DNA of 64,000 bases from Fulvia fulva (GCF_020509005.1 NC_063020.1:3844001-3908000); one strand, 5' to 3'; shown: positions 11,079 through 23,066, counted from the stretch's first letter. Notes: generated by a model not told the origin, from the letters alone. Numbers and translations are program-made.

Positions 11079-12775
11079 ATGCGTTTCAAGCATGTATTTG
11101 TGCCTGTTCCTCAGGCGACTTTCATCCATGCGAAGATGGGCGCTGGCTGGACCTATGGCAATAATCAAGGCATGCTACGACAAGATAGCGAGTTAGCGAC
11201 GTCGTTTCTCAAGCATTTCCGAGCATAGATGTGGATCTGCTATCTCCAGCTTTCACGGATCCATCGACGCTGAATCCGGGCTGGCAGAATGGAATCCAAG
11301 GTCCAACAGACGACATTGTCTTAGGTGTGTATAGCAATTCTACCACGCCTGTACTGTACTGAGATTTTCCAGATCACTTCCTCCGCTCTATTGCCAACCG
11401 CAATGACTGGGCAACATACCAGCCAGCAGACTTTCAGTCCGGAGAGGGCCGCTCAATCCCATATGTCCACCTTACGAGCTCTACTGAGCTCGTCTCGAAC
11501 AGCACAAAGCTCAGAGTCTTCATTCAGGGAGGTATCCATGGCGACGAACCTGCTGGTAATCAAGCAGTTCCAGCACTGCTCGGCAAGCTTGATGCCAATC
11601 AGACGTAGACTGCTTCTCTACTTGAGCGCATGAACATCAAGATCCTGCCGAGATACAACGTCGATGGTGTGCACTACTTTCAGCGCCGATATACATCGAA
11701 TGTAGATGCCAACCGCGACCAGTTGAAGTTGGACAGCCGGCAGACTCAACAGATCAAGAAAGTGTTCAGTGACTTCGATCCGCATATTTCAATCGATGTG
11801 CATGAGTTCATTGCGTCGAAGATTTATGGCGGGGATTACCAGCATGGTTCAGATGCGATGGTCGCAGGTGGCAACAACCTGAACATACATCCGAACTCAA
11901 GAGAGCAAATCTTCAAACACTGGATACCTGCGATTGGCGAGCGCCTCCAAAGTCACAGTCTTCGTTGGGAAATGTATGCCGCTGGAAAGATGGACTTCAC
12001 ATCAGGTTCTAGGATTCTTTTGAAAGAGGCTGCGACTGAACCGGCCAATGGTCGCAACTCTATGGGTCTGACACAGAGCAGCACTTTCCTTCTGGAGACG
12101 CGTGGGATTCGCCTAGCAGATCAACACTTTCAGAGACGTGTTGCCGCCGGCCTTCTTAGTCTCGAGGCCATCTTGGAGCACGCACGCGACAATCATCAAG
12201 AGGTGCTGGCCACAGTTCAGGATGCTCGCAAGGACTTCACCAACAGCAAAGATGATATCGTGGTCACAGACTTCCCAGAACTTATCAAGCGATCTTTCAC
12301 CATGGTCGACATGAACAACGGAAGCATTGTGCAGGTACCCATCGACTTCTACGACAGTACGCCCGCTACCGCCAATCTCACCCGCGCAAGACCCGAGGCA
12401 TACCTCATACCGAGAACATGGATCCGTATTGCGGAGCGGCTCCAGATCCTCGGTCTGGACGTGGAAACCTTGGACTACGAGTATCGTGGCGCGGTAGAGG
12501 TGTATAACATCACATCGAGCTCCCTAGCTACTGAGATCACCGAGGGCCACGTTCTCAATACCGTCACGACAGAGGCACTCGTCAACTTGCCAGCAGGTAG
12601 CTTCCTGGTCAGCACGAGGCAGAAGAATGCTGCGCTGGCGTTTGTGACGCTGGAGCCGGAGAATGTCGATTCGTACGTCAGCTTCAGTGGTATTATACAG
12701 CGTCTGCCAGCGCCGGAACGCTATCTCCTTGCCGCAATATGGGTGTCACTGGTGAGTACGCTATGCCACGATTAG
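11079..12775 (+). pseudogene. M14 zinc-carboxypeptidase-like gene, disabled
   Basis: The conceptual product matches fungal secreted M14 metallopeptidases: RNDWATYQPADF, the zinc-site segment GGIHGDEPAG, NIKILPRYNVDGVHYFQRR, NVDANRD, and SIDVHEF with the third zinc ligand. A normal intron fits at 11325-11372. Two lesions break it. At about 11216-11221 one base is missing relative to the frame that would join SFLKHF to IDVDLLSPAFTDP. At 11606-11608 an in-frame TAG stands where the family has Trp in an NxTWTASLLE-type motif, so a single G-to-A change explains it. The N-terminal signal peptide is not recognisable and the C-terminus diverges after SFSGIIQ. The remaining 381 codons are still open, so inactivation looks recent. 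Sequencing error cannot be excluded. Confidence 0.8.
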
Positions 12776-13140
12776 GAGGCGTACAGGGCCCCCTAGCATA
12801 TCGGACACGTGGATCGACTACTTAGGCGTGTAACCGAGGCTTCTCTAGAACACATATTCTCTTACCGTAGTTCGCAGTAAGACAATGCGACACGACAGGC
12901 CTACCGGACGTGACTTAGAGCTTGCAATACACGAAGAATAGCGACGTATTATACACAAGCAGATAAAGGATATTGTTGCTACAATGCCATAGCGTGTTAA
13001 GGCCGTAATTAGCGTAAATAGAGGGTAGATAAGGTAGTAAATACACCGTAGGTACTAACGTTATCTGTAGCTATATATTAAGGTGTCAACAACACCTTAA
13101 TTCAGGCTAAATCCGCATATATTAACAACATAGCAGCAAC
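12776..13140. repeat. AT-rich, TpA-rich remnant with a perfect hairpin
   Basis: Composition shifts to A+T with many TA dinucleotides and stops in all frames, as in RIP-mutated or old transposon sequence. A perfect inverted repeat (TTAAGGTGT, five-base loop, ACACCTTAA) lies at 13078-13100. It abuts the broken 3' end of the M14 pseudogene. No element class could be assigned. Confidence 0.45.
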
Positions 13141-13981
13141 AGTAAGGTCAAGCAGCTCGAGATTGATTGGTTCGGCTTCCCGCGCACGGCCTTATTCAGT
13201 ACGACAGAATGAGGAATAGCTAGGAGTCTCAACCCTTGCTACCTCCCCTGGTTACGGTGAGAGAACAGCGTTCCGATGCAGACAGACGCTGTACCTTTGA
13301 GTACTGGGGATGAATACCCTATCTATCGAGTCATGGCAGAGCATCAGTAATGGAGCTCGTCGACCACACTTCATCCAAACGAGAAAGATCTCCATCATGC
13401 GATAGACTTCGACGAGGCATCAAGCCACGAGTCGACCTGAAACATCGTTGACGTCAGGAAGAAGGAGCAAAGTCAAACCGTAAGCATGCGCCTCTCACAC
13501 GTGCTGGCGCATGTCGAGCTGCCAACCTTCTGCACTGTGCACAAACACGCCAGATAAGGTTTGGGCACTCTCGATCTCGCTGGGTTGTGTTGCTTCGCTT
13601 TGCCAGCTCCAGGGTGTGAGCACATGCAAGCTCCCCGGTCAGCCGTAACTGCCGCCGGCAGATGCCATTGACGACTGTTCATAGTCGTTGTGAAACCATG
13701 AAGGGTCACTGGTTTCTTCGCACGAGCATGCGTCGAGCCCAAGACGGAGGAGTCGAGTCCGCTGTGTGATCAGTAGTCTGGCAGTGTCTGGAGGCTGTAG
13801 ATGGAAAATCGCAATAATGCTAGCACAGCTTCGCACTCGTATTACGTAACCACAACGAAGATCAACCTGTGCACAAAGCTTTGAGAGAGAGAGAGAGAGA
13901 GAGAAATCATGTACGAGACTATGCAACATCTACACAACGCAACGCTCCACCCCCCACGCGCTCTACAGAGGTATCTATCCA
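13141..13981. other. Intergenic with (GA)11 microsatellite
   Basis: A GA dinucleotide repeat runs 13883-13904. The rest is the 3' flank of the multicopper oxidase and unremarkable sequence; no gene is seen. Confidence 0.55.
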
Positions 13982-15906
13982 TCATGACCAATCATCGCCC
14001 TCATCCGGATCAAAAAAATGCACAACCCTCGGCGCATGCGTCTCATTCCCATTAACATCGCCCCCAAACACCAAATAATCCCCCACATCCGTCGCCGGAA
14101 TCCCCGTAATCTGGCCATACTCCCCCATAATCCACACACTCTGCATCCCCATCACCATATGCTGCAGAATATGGCAATGAATCATCCAGACGCCCGCATC
14201 CGTGACTCGGAGGCGCCATGCGCGCCAGCCTTGGCGGGTGCCGGCGGTGGTTTTGGCGGTGTAGCGGTAGAGGTTTGTGGTGTCGCGGAGGACGGGGGGG
14301 TGGAGGGCGAGTTTGGCTTCGTTGAGGGTGGCGTTGTAGGTTCCGTTGCCGGAGCCGCAGTCGTAGTAGTGCCCGCCGTGGGCGTGTAAGGGGTGGTAGT
14401 CTAGGCCGCCGTTGTCTTTGACGAGGGAGCCGGTGTTGTACCAGATGATTTCGAGGACCTGGGGGCGTGAGGGTTAGTATGGGTGGATGGGTGGGGATGT
14501 GTTGAGATGGTGCTTGGGTTGTGGTGGGGGAGGGGTTGAGTACTTACTTCGCCGATCTTGGCTGGGAAGGTCAGGGTAGCGGGATCCCAGCCGTTGTTCT
14601 CGATGGCGGCGGTGTAGTTGGGGATTGCGGCTGGACCTCGCTCGTAGATGTCGACGAGGTAGGGTTTATCGCCTGGGTAAGGGTTGGAGGTCTCGTTCCA
14701 TTGCAGGTTGTTGATGTGCCAGACGATGGTGTTTGTTGTTAGCTGGCGGTTGTCAATCTCAATACGTCGGGTGACTTCGTCTGCTGTTGGGAAGTCGTTG
14801 GGCACGAGGGGCTCTAGAGAGTACTCGCACCAATCGTAGGTGGCGTTCGACAGCGTCAGTGGTGCTTTTGGTGGGGCGGTGGTGATCTCAGGTGCACCAC
14901 CGGAATAGCGAAGGACACCATAGCCCTGGTAGACGGCTGGACGATCCTTGGTCTCCATCTGGATCAGGTAGTCGCGCTGGCCGTTGAGTTCGCTTTCCTC
15001 TTTGGCCTTGAAGATGGTGTCAAAGCGCTGGCCGGAAGATAGTTGCATGAAATGCTCCCTGTGAGGCTTGGTGTATGCACCGTCTGCTTCGATGATGGTG
15101 AAGTTGTCGTGGTCAACGATGCCGATCTGGACCATCGAGAGAGCTGTGGCGCCAATGAAGCGGAATCGATATGTCTTCCCAGGGTCGACTTCAATGACAG
15201 GCAGTTGGCAGTCACCCTCGCCAGCAGTCTCTCCAGTAGCAACACCGACGCCATTCAGAAGGACAGCATTTGTCTCGCCAGACCATTTGAAAGTCGTGTT
15301 AGTGAGGCCGAACTCGATGTCATGATCGGTCTGGTTGAAGTAGTCTCCAATGTTCCAGACAATCTCCTCGTCGTAGTGGTAAGGACAGAAACCTTCTTTG
15401 TCCTTGATGATCAGAGCACCCGAAGCTGAGATTGCTTGAAAGCCCACATGTGAATGATAGAAGTAGGTTCCGGGCTCCTTTCCAAGCGGGAAGATCTCAT
15501 AATCAAAGAAGTGTCTACACGGTATAGGCCATTGAGCTGCCTGAGGCGTTCCATCTGCAAAAGGTGCCATGCGCTGGCTAAGACCGTGCCAGTGCATGGT
15601 GAAGTTGTAGCAATGCGGCGCTGCCATATCGTTGTATACTCTTATCCAGCTCCTCCTTTCGGGCTCGAGGTATAAGTGTGGTCCAGGAGCTGTGCCATTG
15701 ACCAGAACTTGTTCCCGCGTTTGGCATCCGACTGACACATTCTCATATGTTACTCGTAGTATATGGTCTGGTTGGAAATTGCTGTCGTGCACTTTTGGAC
15801 CTCCATAATGTCCCGGAGCGCCATGGTCTCCTCCCCTTGGGCCCCACGCCGCGACCTGCGATGCAGCCAGCAGCAATGACGAGCAGGAAAGAGTAGAAAG
15901 CCGCAT
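13982..15906 (-). CDS. Secreted multicopper oxidase (ascorbate oxidase/laccase-like)
   Basis: 611-aa secreted multicopper oxidase that couples one-electron oxidation of phenols, ascorbate or metal ions to reduction of oxygen to water. Exon 1 is 15906-14548 and exon 2 is 14458-13982. The 89-nt intron (GTAAGT donor, CCCCCAG acceptor) joins KIGE to VLEIIWYN in phase 0. The N-terminus is a signal peptide (MRLSTLSCSSLLLAASQVAA). All four copper motifs are present: HWHG, HSH in GTYFYHSHVGF, HPLHAHG, and HCHILQHMVMGM. The last has Met at the axial type-1 position, as in ascorbate oxidases and low-potential laccases. Many N-glycosylation sequons are visible. The true substrate cannot be read from sequence; pigment synthesis, lignin or phenol oxidation, and ferroxidase activity are all possible. 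Confidence 0.94.
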
Positions 15907-17828
15907 TGTTGTTGCAGCAGAAGAGAAGGTGGCGATAGAGGACTAGTACGAATAGAACAAATTGATGTACGAGGGAGGTGAGCAGGGACATGTATGTAGT
16001 CTTGTACACGGACATGGTTCGTGCCTTACGGCTCGCCAAATGTGAACGTGATAGAGTTGCCGCGATGCGGCTGAACACAGCACTATGCGAGCTCACGCGA
16101 GGCAAACCGTCGTTCCATCCTACGATGGTGGTTGGTCTTTTACTATTGGTCTTGTTCAGCTGAGCAAGCACCTCATACAGACGGCCACGCGCCATTGACG
16201 TTGAGCAGACATCTCGCCTTGTTTGTGACACTTCAAGGTGGTGAAGGAAGAGATTGGCCAACGCTCAGACCACATGGGTTGCATGCTTTTCAGGCGCGCT
16301 GTTGGAGGCTAGCCATCCTGGGTTCCTGGCATGTCCGTAACGTTATTTGACGTCTCGGCGACTGGTGGGCCTGAGCCTCGTCGTGGAAGAGTCGGAGTGC
16401 TTCCAGTGAGCCACACCACCGTTGTTTGTATCAGATTAGGTGTGCCCTTGGTGGCTCGGCCGCAGCATTGGGGGCCTTGTTTTGCGGTGCGCTTTCGTGA
16501 TCATCGCGCAGGGCTGGTTGTCTGCTGTTCCCGCATACGACGGCTGGACGGACGTTGCTCGAGTACGAGCAGGCGTCCATCAGAACGGCCAGTCGCCGAC
16601 GAAGGATGGATGTTGTGCCTGTGTATTGCCGTCGCTTGCCGCCATATCTAGCGCATCTCCTGGTCGGGCTTGGTGGTTTGAGCGCTGAGACAAGTCGCGC
16701 GGCGCATCCCTCGGTCGCGCATTTCGACTGGCAACCGGCCGATATGTTTTGCTAGTGTCGTGCCTTGCAGATGTCGAGAACATAAGGAGAGAGGGAACAA
16801 CGGTGAGCGGCGGGACAGAGCAGTACTCATAGCCGGGTGGATGAGCGAGTTTGCGCGGAAAATGGCCCCGGAGAGAGGGGATCCACCTCATGATGCTCAT
16901 CCCATGTCCTGGGAGACGAAAGCTTGTGTGGTACAACATGTCCCAGACATCGAGGGTGGCACCACACACATACAACGTGTCTAGACCGGCGTGAGCCAAG
17001 GTGCAGCAGTGTGACCGCGCAGCGTGCTAGTCGAGCCAAGCACAACCACGTCGCGGCGTGAGCAAGAGCGAGGGAGATGTCAAGAGATGGATGTTGGATG
17101 GAGGAGCGCATTGCAGACACGCATGGGGGAGAATGAGAGTGCGGTTACGTGTGATGGATCAGGGTACTTGAATCGCTATACAGCAGGCGCAAGTTCGCGG
17201 CCAGCAAGTGTTTACGGCTGTCAAATCAGACGCTCATGGGATATGAGAAAGATGAAGCGAGGTTCCCATCACGCAAATGCTGGGAAGCATCAATGTCGTT
17301 CGATATGGTTATGAGAAGGCAATGCTGCTTTCTTTCGACCTCGACTCCAGCTCTTCAGTCTCATCGAACCACCACCGGGCACCTCACTTCCACCTCACTT
17401 CCATCCCAACTTCATCCAAGGCCAGCAGCATTCCGAAACCACCCTCGCTTGCGTACCTCGTCCTTCCACAGCCTTTGGGACAATAGCAACATGCTGCTCT
17501 TCACTTCCCAATGCAGCAGGCAAGCTGGGGAAAACTTCTGCACCTTCCGCAGCTTTGACAATAGAAGCCATTGTCCAGGAAGCTCGCAAACACCCATCAT
17601 AGTGGGGACGATGGCAAAGCTCACCAGCACGATGCCTATAATCCTTTTCTTTTCCTCTTCCTGTTCTGCTGTTCCTTCCTCCCAACATACAGAATACAGC
17701 AGACTTCAGCGGCAGCACTTTCACCACGGTATACCGCACGTCAGGCACGATCACGAGCAACAGCATACACCAGACGAAACAGTATATACATACATCCATT
17801 GTTAGCAAGAACGCCTTTACCAGCGAAG
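15907..17828. other. Long intergenic region, divergent promoters
   Basis: 1.9 kb between two divergently transcribed genes. Several plus and minus ORFs of 60-190 codons exist but look like chance frames. A pyrimidine-rich stretch at 17340-17480 probably belongs to the 5' leader of the downstream gene. No gene is supported. Confidence 0.55.
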
Positions 17829-18388
17829 ATGGCGATCACCGAAGACCCTTTCACCGTTACGACCACTCCCAGGCCGACCACAAGCGAGAGCATCTTGGGC
17901 TTAAGAGAACAAATATTTGGTAAACCACCTCAATCTCTTCAAAGTCCATCACATGCTAACCATCACCAGCGAATGCCGCAGTCCTGTTCCCGCAGCTATG
18001 CCTGAACAGCCTCACATACCACTCCACCGGCCTCGTGAAGCCCGCAGAAATCTTCGAGATCGTGATCATCGGCGGCGATCACAAGCAAGCTCTCCTCCTC
18101 TTCGGCTCACCGCTATCACGTTCCATCGCTGCACGTGGTCCGCCATGTGAGAGCGTCGAGCGGGCACTTGCGGGTCTACTGGATGTCACCAGCGAAGCGC
18201 TCAGCTGGTAAGTGCTTACCCCCTCGCATCGCTGACGCGCATCATGGCTGACGTCCGCTAGGTACACCGAGACTCTTCTGGGCGAGCTGAAGCATGGCGA
18301 AGCCTGCGCGGGAGGCGCTATCGACTTTCACATGGTGGAAGCCGGTTTTCACTTCTCTGCCGAAGAGCGCCTCGCGCACGGCGTCTAG
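17829..18388 (+). CDS. Small unrecognised protein, three exons, 151 aa
   Basis: I do not recognise the product, but the gene structure is clean. Exons are 17829-17919, 17970-18207 and 18262-18388. Intron 1 (50 nt) has a GTAAAC donor, a GCTAAC branch and a CACCAG acceptor; intron 2 (54 nt) has GTAAGT and CGCTAG. Both removals preserve frame and give a compact protein ending AEERLAHGV. Visible features are a Thr/Pro-rich N-terminus, a hydrophobic core with EIFEIVIIGGDHKQALLLFG, and no signal peptide or membrane span. It is divergent from the multicopper oxidase and convergent with the membrane protein gene that follows. Confidence 0.75.
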
Positions 18389-18589
18389 GCATTTTGGTTT
18401 TAGTTCTGGTCCACGCGAGTGGTGCTGGTTCCAGCCAAGGTAGCAGTGTCGAACGCCGCTGTATCGCGCGACGCGGTAACCGCGACAGTAGAGCACGTGA
18501 GAGACTCCATCCAATCAAACTCAATCCAACCACCCCTACCATACCCGTCTCCTCATCACCCTCCCCCACCCCTTCCCTCACACTCGTCT

Positions 18590-19817
18590 CTACATCTCAT
18601 GCGCCATCCCCCTCTCCTCCCCCGCCAATTCACTAGCCGGCAGATCCCGCCCCCGACTCATCGAGACCTTCCCACTTGCCGGCGTCTCAGCTTCTGGGGC
18701 AGGCGCTTGATACACCACCCCCGGGCCCGGGTGCCAGTTTCGGTCCATCGGCGGCTGGTAGGGTGGGTAGTTGGGATGCGGGGCTGTTTGCTGCATGTAA
18801 GGACTCTCAGGCCAGTGGGGCTGCGGTTCGGGCGATTGGGAGGTTTGGGCTGCGTGCTTTTTGTGCCGTCTGTGCATGTAAAAGAGGGCGAGGAGGAGGG
18901 AGGCGATGAGGCAGACGCCGCCGGCTGCGCCGATGCCGATGCCGATTTTGGAGCTTGTTGAGAGGGTGTGTGAGGATGGGGAGTCTGTTGCGAGGGAGGG
19001 GGAGGTTGTGCGAGGTGTGGTTTGGGATGGCATTGCTGTGGTGGCTGAGAGCGATCCCGGCCGGGTTTCGGTCCAGGTGAAGGCACTAGCGTACGTCGAA
19101 GCATCTGGCGTGGCCCCTGGAGCAACTCGGCGTCGCGTCGTCGGCGGGTCGCGATAAGTCGTGAGCTGGGTTATGGGAGACGGGGTATAGCCTGGCACTG
19201 CCGTCACCACCCATGTACTGCTCCCATCACTGACTGTCGGACTGTAGTAGCCAGTGCTGCCACTGGCAGTCAAAGGCAACGATATATAAGGTGCCAATTG
19301 ATCTGGAGCATATAACGCGACAAAAGCGTCGCTTCCCATCGCTCTGCATCCTCGTGGATCGAGCTTCAGCATGCCTTCAGAGGATGGCCATTCACATCCA
19401 CAGCTTTCGGGGCCGTGGCAGATCCAGTTATCCGCCGCACCTTGGACGTCGTTGCAGTACTCAAGTGCTGTCCATGGTGATCTCGCTATTCATCGTCAGA
19501 CGGCACCCACTAGCATTGTTCTGTATATCTTGCTTACTCGTATTGAACCCACACTTGAACGGACAAGTCTCATCGCTGTAAGTGATATCCGTACACCCAT
19601 ACTGATACACATTGCCAGAAGGATAATTGAAGCAAGCATTGCCCGAGAGACACGTATCCCCTCTCAAGCAGCACGCACTCGCCCCCGTCGCCATGCACGG
19701 GACGAGATTCTCAGGGCCACGGTTCTCTGCACCAGCGCCAAAGTAGCACTGTTGCTGCGCCTGTGCGACAGCGGCCAGGAGCGTCAGAGTCCAGGTGCCT
19801 GCGACTGGCATGGCCAT
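18590..19817 (-). CDS. Cys-rich secreted/membrane-anchored protein with one TM segment
   Basis: 385-aa type I membrane protein of a common fungal architecture. Exon 1 is 19817-19538 and exon 2 is 19467-18590. The 70-nt intron (GTAAGC donor, CTGAC branch, GGACAG acceptor) joins CGFN to TTLEYCNDVQGAADNWICHG. I chose the start at 19817 because MAMPVAGTWTLTLLAAVAQA is a good signal peptide, although the frame is open further upstream. The ectodomain (about residues 20-145) has 14 or more cysteines, followed by a Ser/Thr-rich stalk and a TM helix (GIGIGAAGGVCLIASLLLAL). A Pro-rich cytoplasmic tail contains RRHKKHAAQ, and the C-terminal tail is acidic. Function is unknown; similar architectures occur in putative wall-stress sensors, but that is analogy only. 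Confidence 0.85.
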
Positions 19818-20517
19818 GGTGCTGTCATCGACTTCTCTGAATTGTGGCTGAAAAGGTAGAAGTGATTGATGCGGTAACAAAGAGATGGAGGTAATATTTG
19901 AGGGTCAAAGAAAATGCGAAACCAGGCTTGCTTACGATCTGGCTGAGCGCATCGGAGCGAAGATCTATCGAGCAGCATGCTACTATATGCGGAGCGAGCA
20001 AGCCAGCTGGATGTCATTGGGCTGAGGTGGTGCGACTGAGGAGCTTGCAGCACGTTTCCGTGCAACGAGCACTGTATCCGAGACGGTTGCTCCTTGCAGC
20101 AAAAGGCAGACCAACAGCATCATCTTCAAGCATTCGAATGTGAATATACCGAGGTCAACTCGAGCAAATGCCCCAGTGTAGTTGTGCATTTTCTGAGGCT
20201 ACTCGGCTTGCTAGACTTGACCTGCGTCTCTTTCGTTCCACAGCATGAGCGAGCTGTAGCTGACCTCTCAGCTGTAAGACCAGGCGACACGAGCCATCGG
20301 AACTCGCGTGGCGTACGAGTCTCTGATATCGTGAGGAGACTTTTCAAAGTGTCATCCTGTGTACGTAGACTCGCTGTCTGTGACCTCTAAGGCTCGATAC
20401 CGACAGTATCCTCGGTGGGGCGATTGAGGAGCTGTCACAGGTTGCATCGATCCGCCAGGTCATACCAACCACAGCCTCAGACATTGTCCATCTCTTTCGC
20501 TGACACATTGAAAAGCC
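19818..20517. other. Intergenic, nothing recognised
   Basis: 700 bases separating two minus-strand genes; it must carry the promoter of the Cys-rich membrane protein. No other feature was recognised. Confidence 0.55.
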
Positions 20518-21275
20518 TCACATCAACCCCTGCCTCCTCAAGTTCGCAATAACGATAGCATCCCGTCGCTCCCTCTCCGACGCTCGCAGCTCATCCAGCA
20601 CATCGGGGTGCACATAGCGCAAGTCCGGCTCTGATCGCGAGGCTAGCTGGGACTGCAACTGCTGTCGAAGCTCTTGGGTTGAGCTGCGCATGCCAGCCGC
20701 CTCATAGAAGCGCTGCGATTGTTCGAGGTTGCGGGTCGGTGGATTGCTGCGCGCAGCTGCCCGCTCTCGCTGCCGCTGCTGGTACACGTGCGAGTGGTAT
20801 TCCAAGAAATCGTTGGTCGAGCGCGGTTGTCTGCGGTAGCTGTTGCGGCGGTATGGATCCGAGAGCTGAAGGGCCAAAAGTGTCAGTGATAAGGCTCGAG
20901 TCTGATGTCTCATCTGTGTGTGCTTACATTCAACTTCCAGTCCAAATATCCCCCACACAATAAGGTCACGAGAATGGATGCAGAGACGATGCAGTAGCAG
21001 ACGATCATCCAAGTCAAAGGTCCCGCCCACATTTCGTCGTACCAGCAGCCCGGCCACGGACATGACGTGGCGGTCCCTGTTGGTGTAGCAGCTGCTGGCT
21101 CGTTCCATAACGAAGTGATCTCGTCCAAGAAGTTCGTCGTGGATACCGGTGAGGAAGTCACGGCCGTGATGGTTGCTGCAAGAGAAGTTGTTGCCACTTG
21201 CTCGATGGTCGTCTGAATGGGAGTCACGAGGTCTACAGACCAAGACTCATGTGACGGGATGCCTGCGGCGTTCAT
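20518..21275 (-). CDS. Unrecognised single-pass membrane protein, 231 aa
   Basis: Exon 1 is 21275-20928 and exon 2 is 20865-20518, with a 62-nt intron (GTAAGC donor, CACTGAC branch, CCTTCAG acceptor) joining DWKLN to LSDPYRRN. The N-terminal 80 residues are Thr/Ser-rich without a classical signal peptide. A TM helix lies near residues 90-113 (MIVCYCIVSASILVTLLCGG), and the C-terminal half is basic, Arg/Gln-rich and probably helical (QQRQRERAAARS). I do not recognise a family. The clean splice, the defined topology and the absence of repeats support a real gene. Confidence 0.75.
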
Positions 21276-21615
21276 GGTCGCGGTCTGTGGTCGAAGTTGA
21301 GATGTTCGGAGAAGGTGTAGCTGGTCGTGCTTGACCTGTCGAATAGCAGGGTGTGACTTGTAATGCGCGTGTAGCCGATGCTACAGTGCAGATTGCGATG
21401 ATGGTCTTGAAAGTTGGTCTGAAGTCGAAGTTGTTTGTTCGAGTTCGAAGAGGCGGTTGCCATGAAGTGAAGTGAGGTGAATGCAAACGCGCAGATCTGC
21501 AGGCACGCGCTTAGCGTACCCGCGAGATCCTTGCACATGCTGCACATGCCGCACATGGCAAGAACGCTGAAGTGAAAGAACCGTAACATGCACAAACTAC
21601 CTACCCGTATCATTA
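21276..21615. other. Short intergenic region
   Basis: Promoter of the preceding minus-strand gene and 3' flank of the next. A few direct repeats of CACATG occur near 21535-21560; nothing else is seen. Confidence 0.5.
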
Positions 21616-22740
21616 TTATGCAGCCAAGTCTCGACCAGAGAGATAGGCCATGCATCCGACCGAGAACGCAAGACCTGCCAACGCCGGGCTGCTCTTCATG
21701 TCCATGATCCTCATCACGAGTCCCGCCATAATGACACCCAACCACCCATATCCAATCCCATGAGTCTTGACCAGAGTGCGGACCTTGTCAAGGACCTTCT
21801 CAAGCTTCTCGCTATCCATCTCTCCAGGAATCTCGACCTTCTCCCCATCGCCGGCCACTCCTGCATCCTCATGGCTTCCTCCCTTGACACCCTGCCTCTC
21901 GACCTCGACCTTCCTCACCTGAACGAGTTCACCGAACCACTCGAGCGGAACGCAGACACCGACGGTCCCGACGAGGAGGAGCATCTGAGCCAAAGAGAGT
22001 GATTCGAGTCCGTACTGCGCAATGACGGCTAGGATGAGGCAGGCGTAGCCACCGAAGAGGACAAAGTCGTCTGTGATCTGGCTTGCGGACGCCTTTGCAT
22101 TTGCCTTGATGATCTTGTTCTTCTTGATGGCATGGTTGAGGATTTTGTCGTCGTCCTTGTTCTCCGGGGGAGAGTGGACTTCTGGCTCCTTGGTCTCGGT
22201 GGCGGTCTTCTCTTTGTCATCCTCGAGATCAGGCTCGAGGTCCGAGACGTCGTCGTCGCTGCTCTCGTAGGATCCAGGTGATGCGGTGTTCTCCGATTTC
22301 AGTCGATGAGTTTGAAGCTTGATCTCGGCCTGCTCTGTCTTCTGCTCCTCGTCACTCGTGTCAGAGGCAACGGGATTGGCTCCGCCAGCCTCACCATCAC
22401 CAGAACCTGCATCGCGTTCTGCTACTCGAGCTCGGCGAATGCGGCGCTTCTTGGCCTTGGTGAGGATATTTGGGTCAACTACTGCGGCAGTAGTTGGGTT
22501 TGGCTTGCCGACTGGCTCTGGCTCTGGCTCTGACTCTGACTCTGGCTCATGCTCGGGCTCCTCGACTTTCAGGCCGTGATAGTAGTTGATGTTCTTTGGA
22601 TTCTGGGGCTTCTTCACGTCCTTGGCACTGTCGTCGCGACTCTTGGTCTCACTGGGAGGACCATTCGGGGTTGCATCCTTCGAGGAGGTCTTGACATTCT
22701 GTGCGCCATCGCCGGCCTTCTTGGTGTGTGCTGGTGACAT
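21616..22740 (-). CDS. Unrecognised acidic membrane protein, 374 aa
   Basis: Single-exon protein of unknown function. Residues 1-220 are highly charged and disordered, with an EPE/ESE repeat block (EPEHEPESESEPEPEP), a basic patch KAKKRRIRRARVAER that could be a nuclear-localisation signal, and an acidic Asp/Glu cluster. The C-terminal part has hydrophobic segments (FGGYACLILAVIAQYG, LLLVGTVGVCVPLEWF, and a final pair near MAGLVMRIMDM and AFSVGCMAYL), consistent with three or four membrane helices. The combination suggests an endoplasmic-reticulum or nuclear-envelope membrane protein, as inference only. The ATG at 22740 begins MSPAHTKKAG and is preceded by no in-frame alternative with better context. 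Confidence 0.75.
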   Translation of the reverse strand: MSPAHTKKAGDGAQNVKTSSKDATPNGPPSETKSRDDSAKDVKKPQNPKNINYYHGLKVEEPEHEPESESEPEPEPVGKPNPTTAAVVDPNILTKAKKRRIRRARVAERDAGSGDGEAGGANPVASDTSDEEQKTEQAEIKLQTHRLKSENTASPGSYESSDDDVSDLEPDLEDDKEKTATETKEPEVHSPPENKDDDKILNHAIKKNKIIKANAKASASQITDDFVLFGGYACLILAVIAQYGLESLSLAQMLLLVGTVGVCVPLEWFGELVQVRKVEVERQGVKGGSHEDAGVAGDGEKVEIPGEMDSEKLEKVLDKVRTLVKTHGIGYGWLGVIMAGLVMRIMDMKSSPALAGLAFSVGCMAYLSGRDLAA

Positions 22741-23066
22741 CGCGACCTGATCGTGTGACGTGGTACGAGTGGTGGCTGAAGGTCTTTGATGGTAGGTGTG
22801 CTGGTGTCGAAGAAGTTCTCGGTGGTCTGTGTTTGCTCGAGGACGTCTTGCTGGTTACCCTGTAGTTGAGTCAAGTAGAAGTGTTCTTTATGCCGAAAGA
22901 AAGTGCTTAAGAGAGCTCGGACAGCACATAACGCATTGACCAACAAAGCAAAGTGAACACACGCGGACTCGCACGTGAATGAAGAACACGCGAGACCGCC
23001 GAACACCCGCGTGGTCGCATCTATAATCTTCTCAATCTGCTGCTGTACAGACACATCTATCATCTA
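22741..23066. other. Intergenic, minus-strand promoter
   Basis: 326 bases between the acidic membrane protein start and the DBP3 stop. Nothing specific was recognised. Confidence 0.5.
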
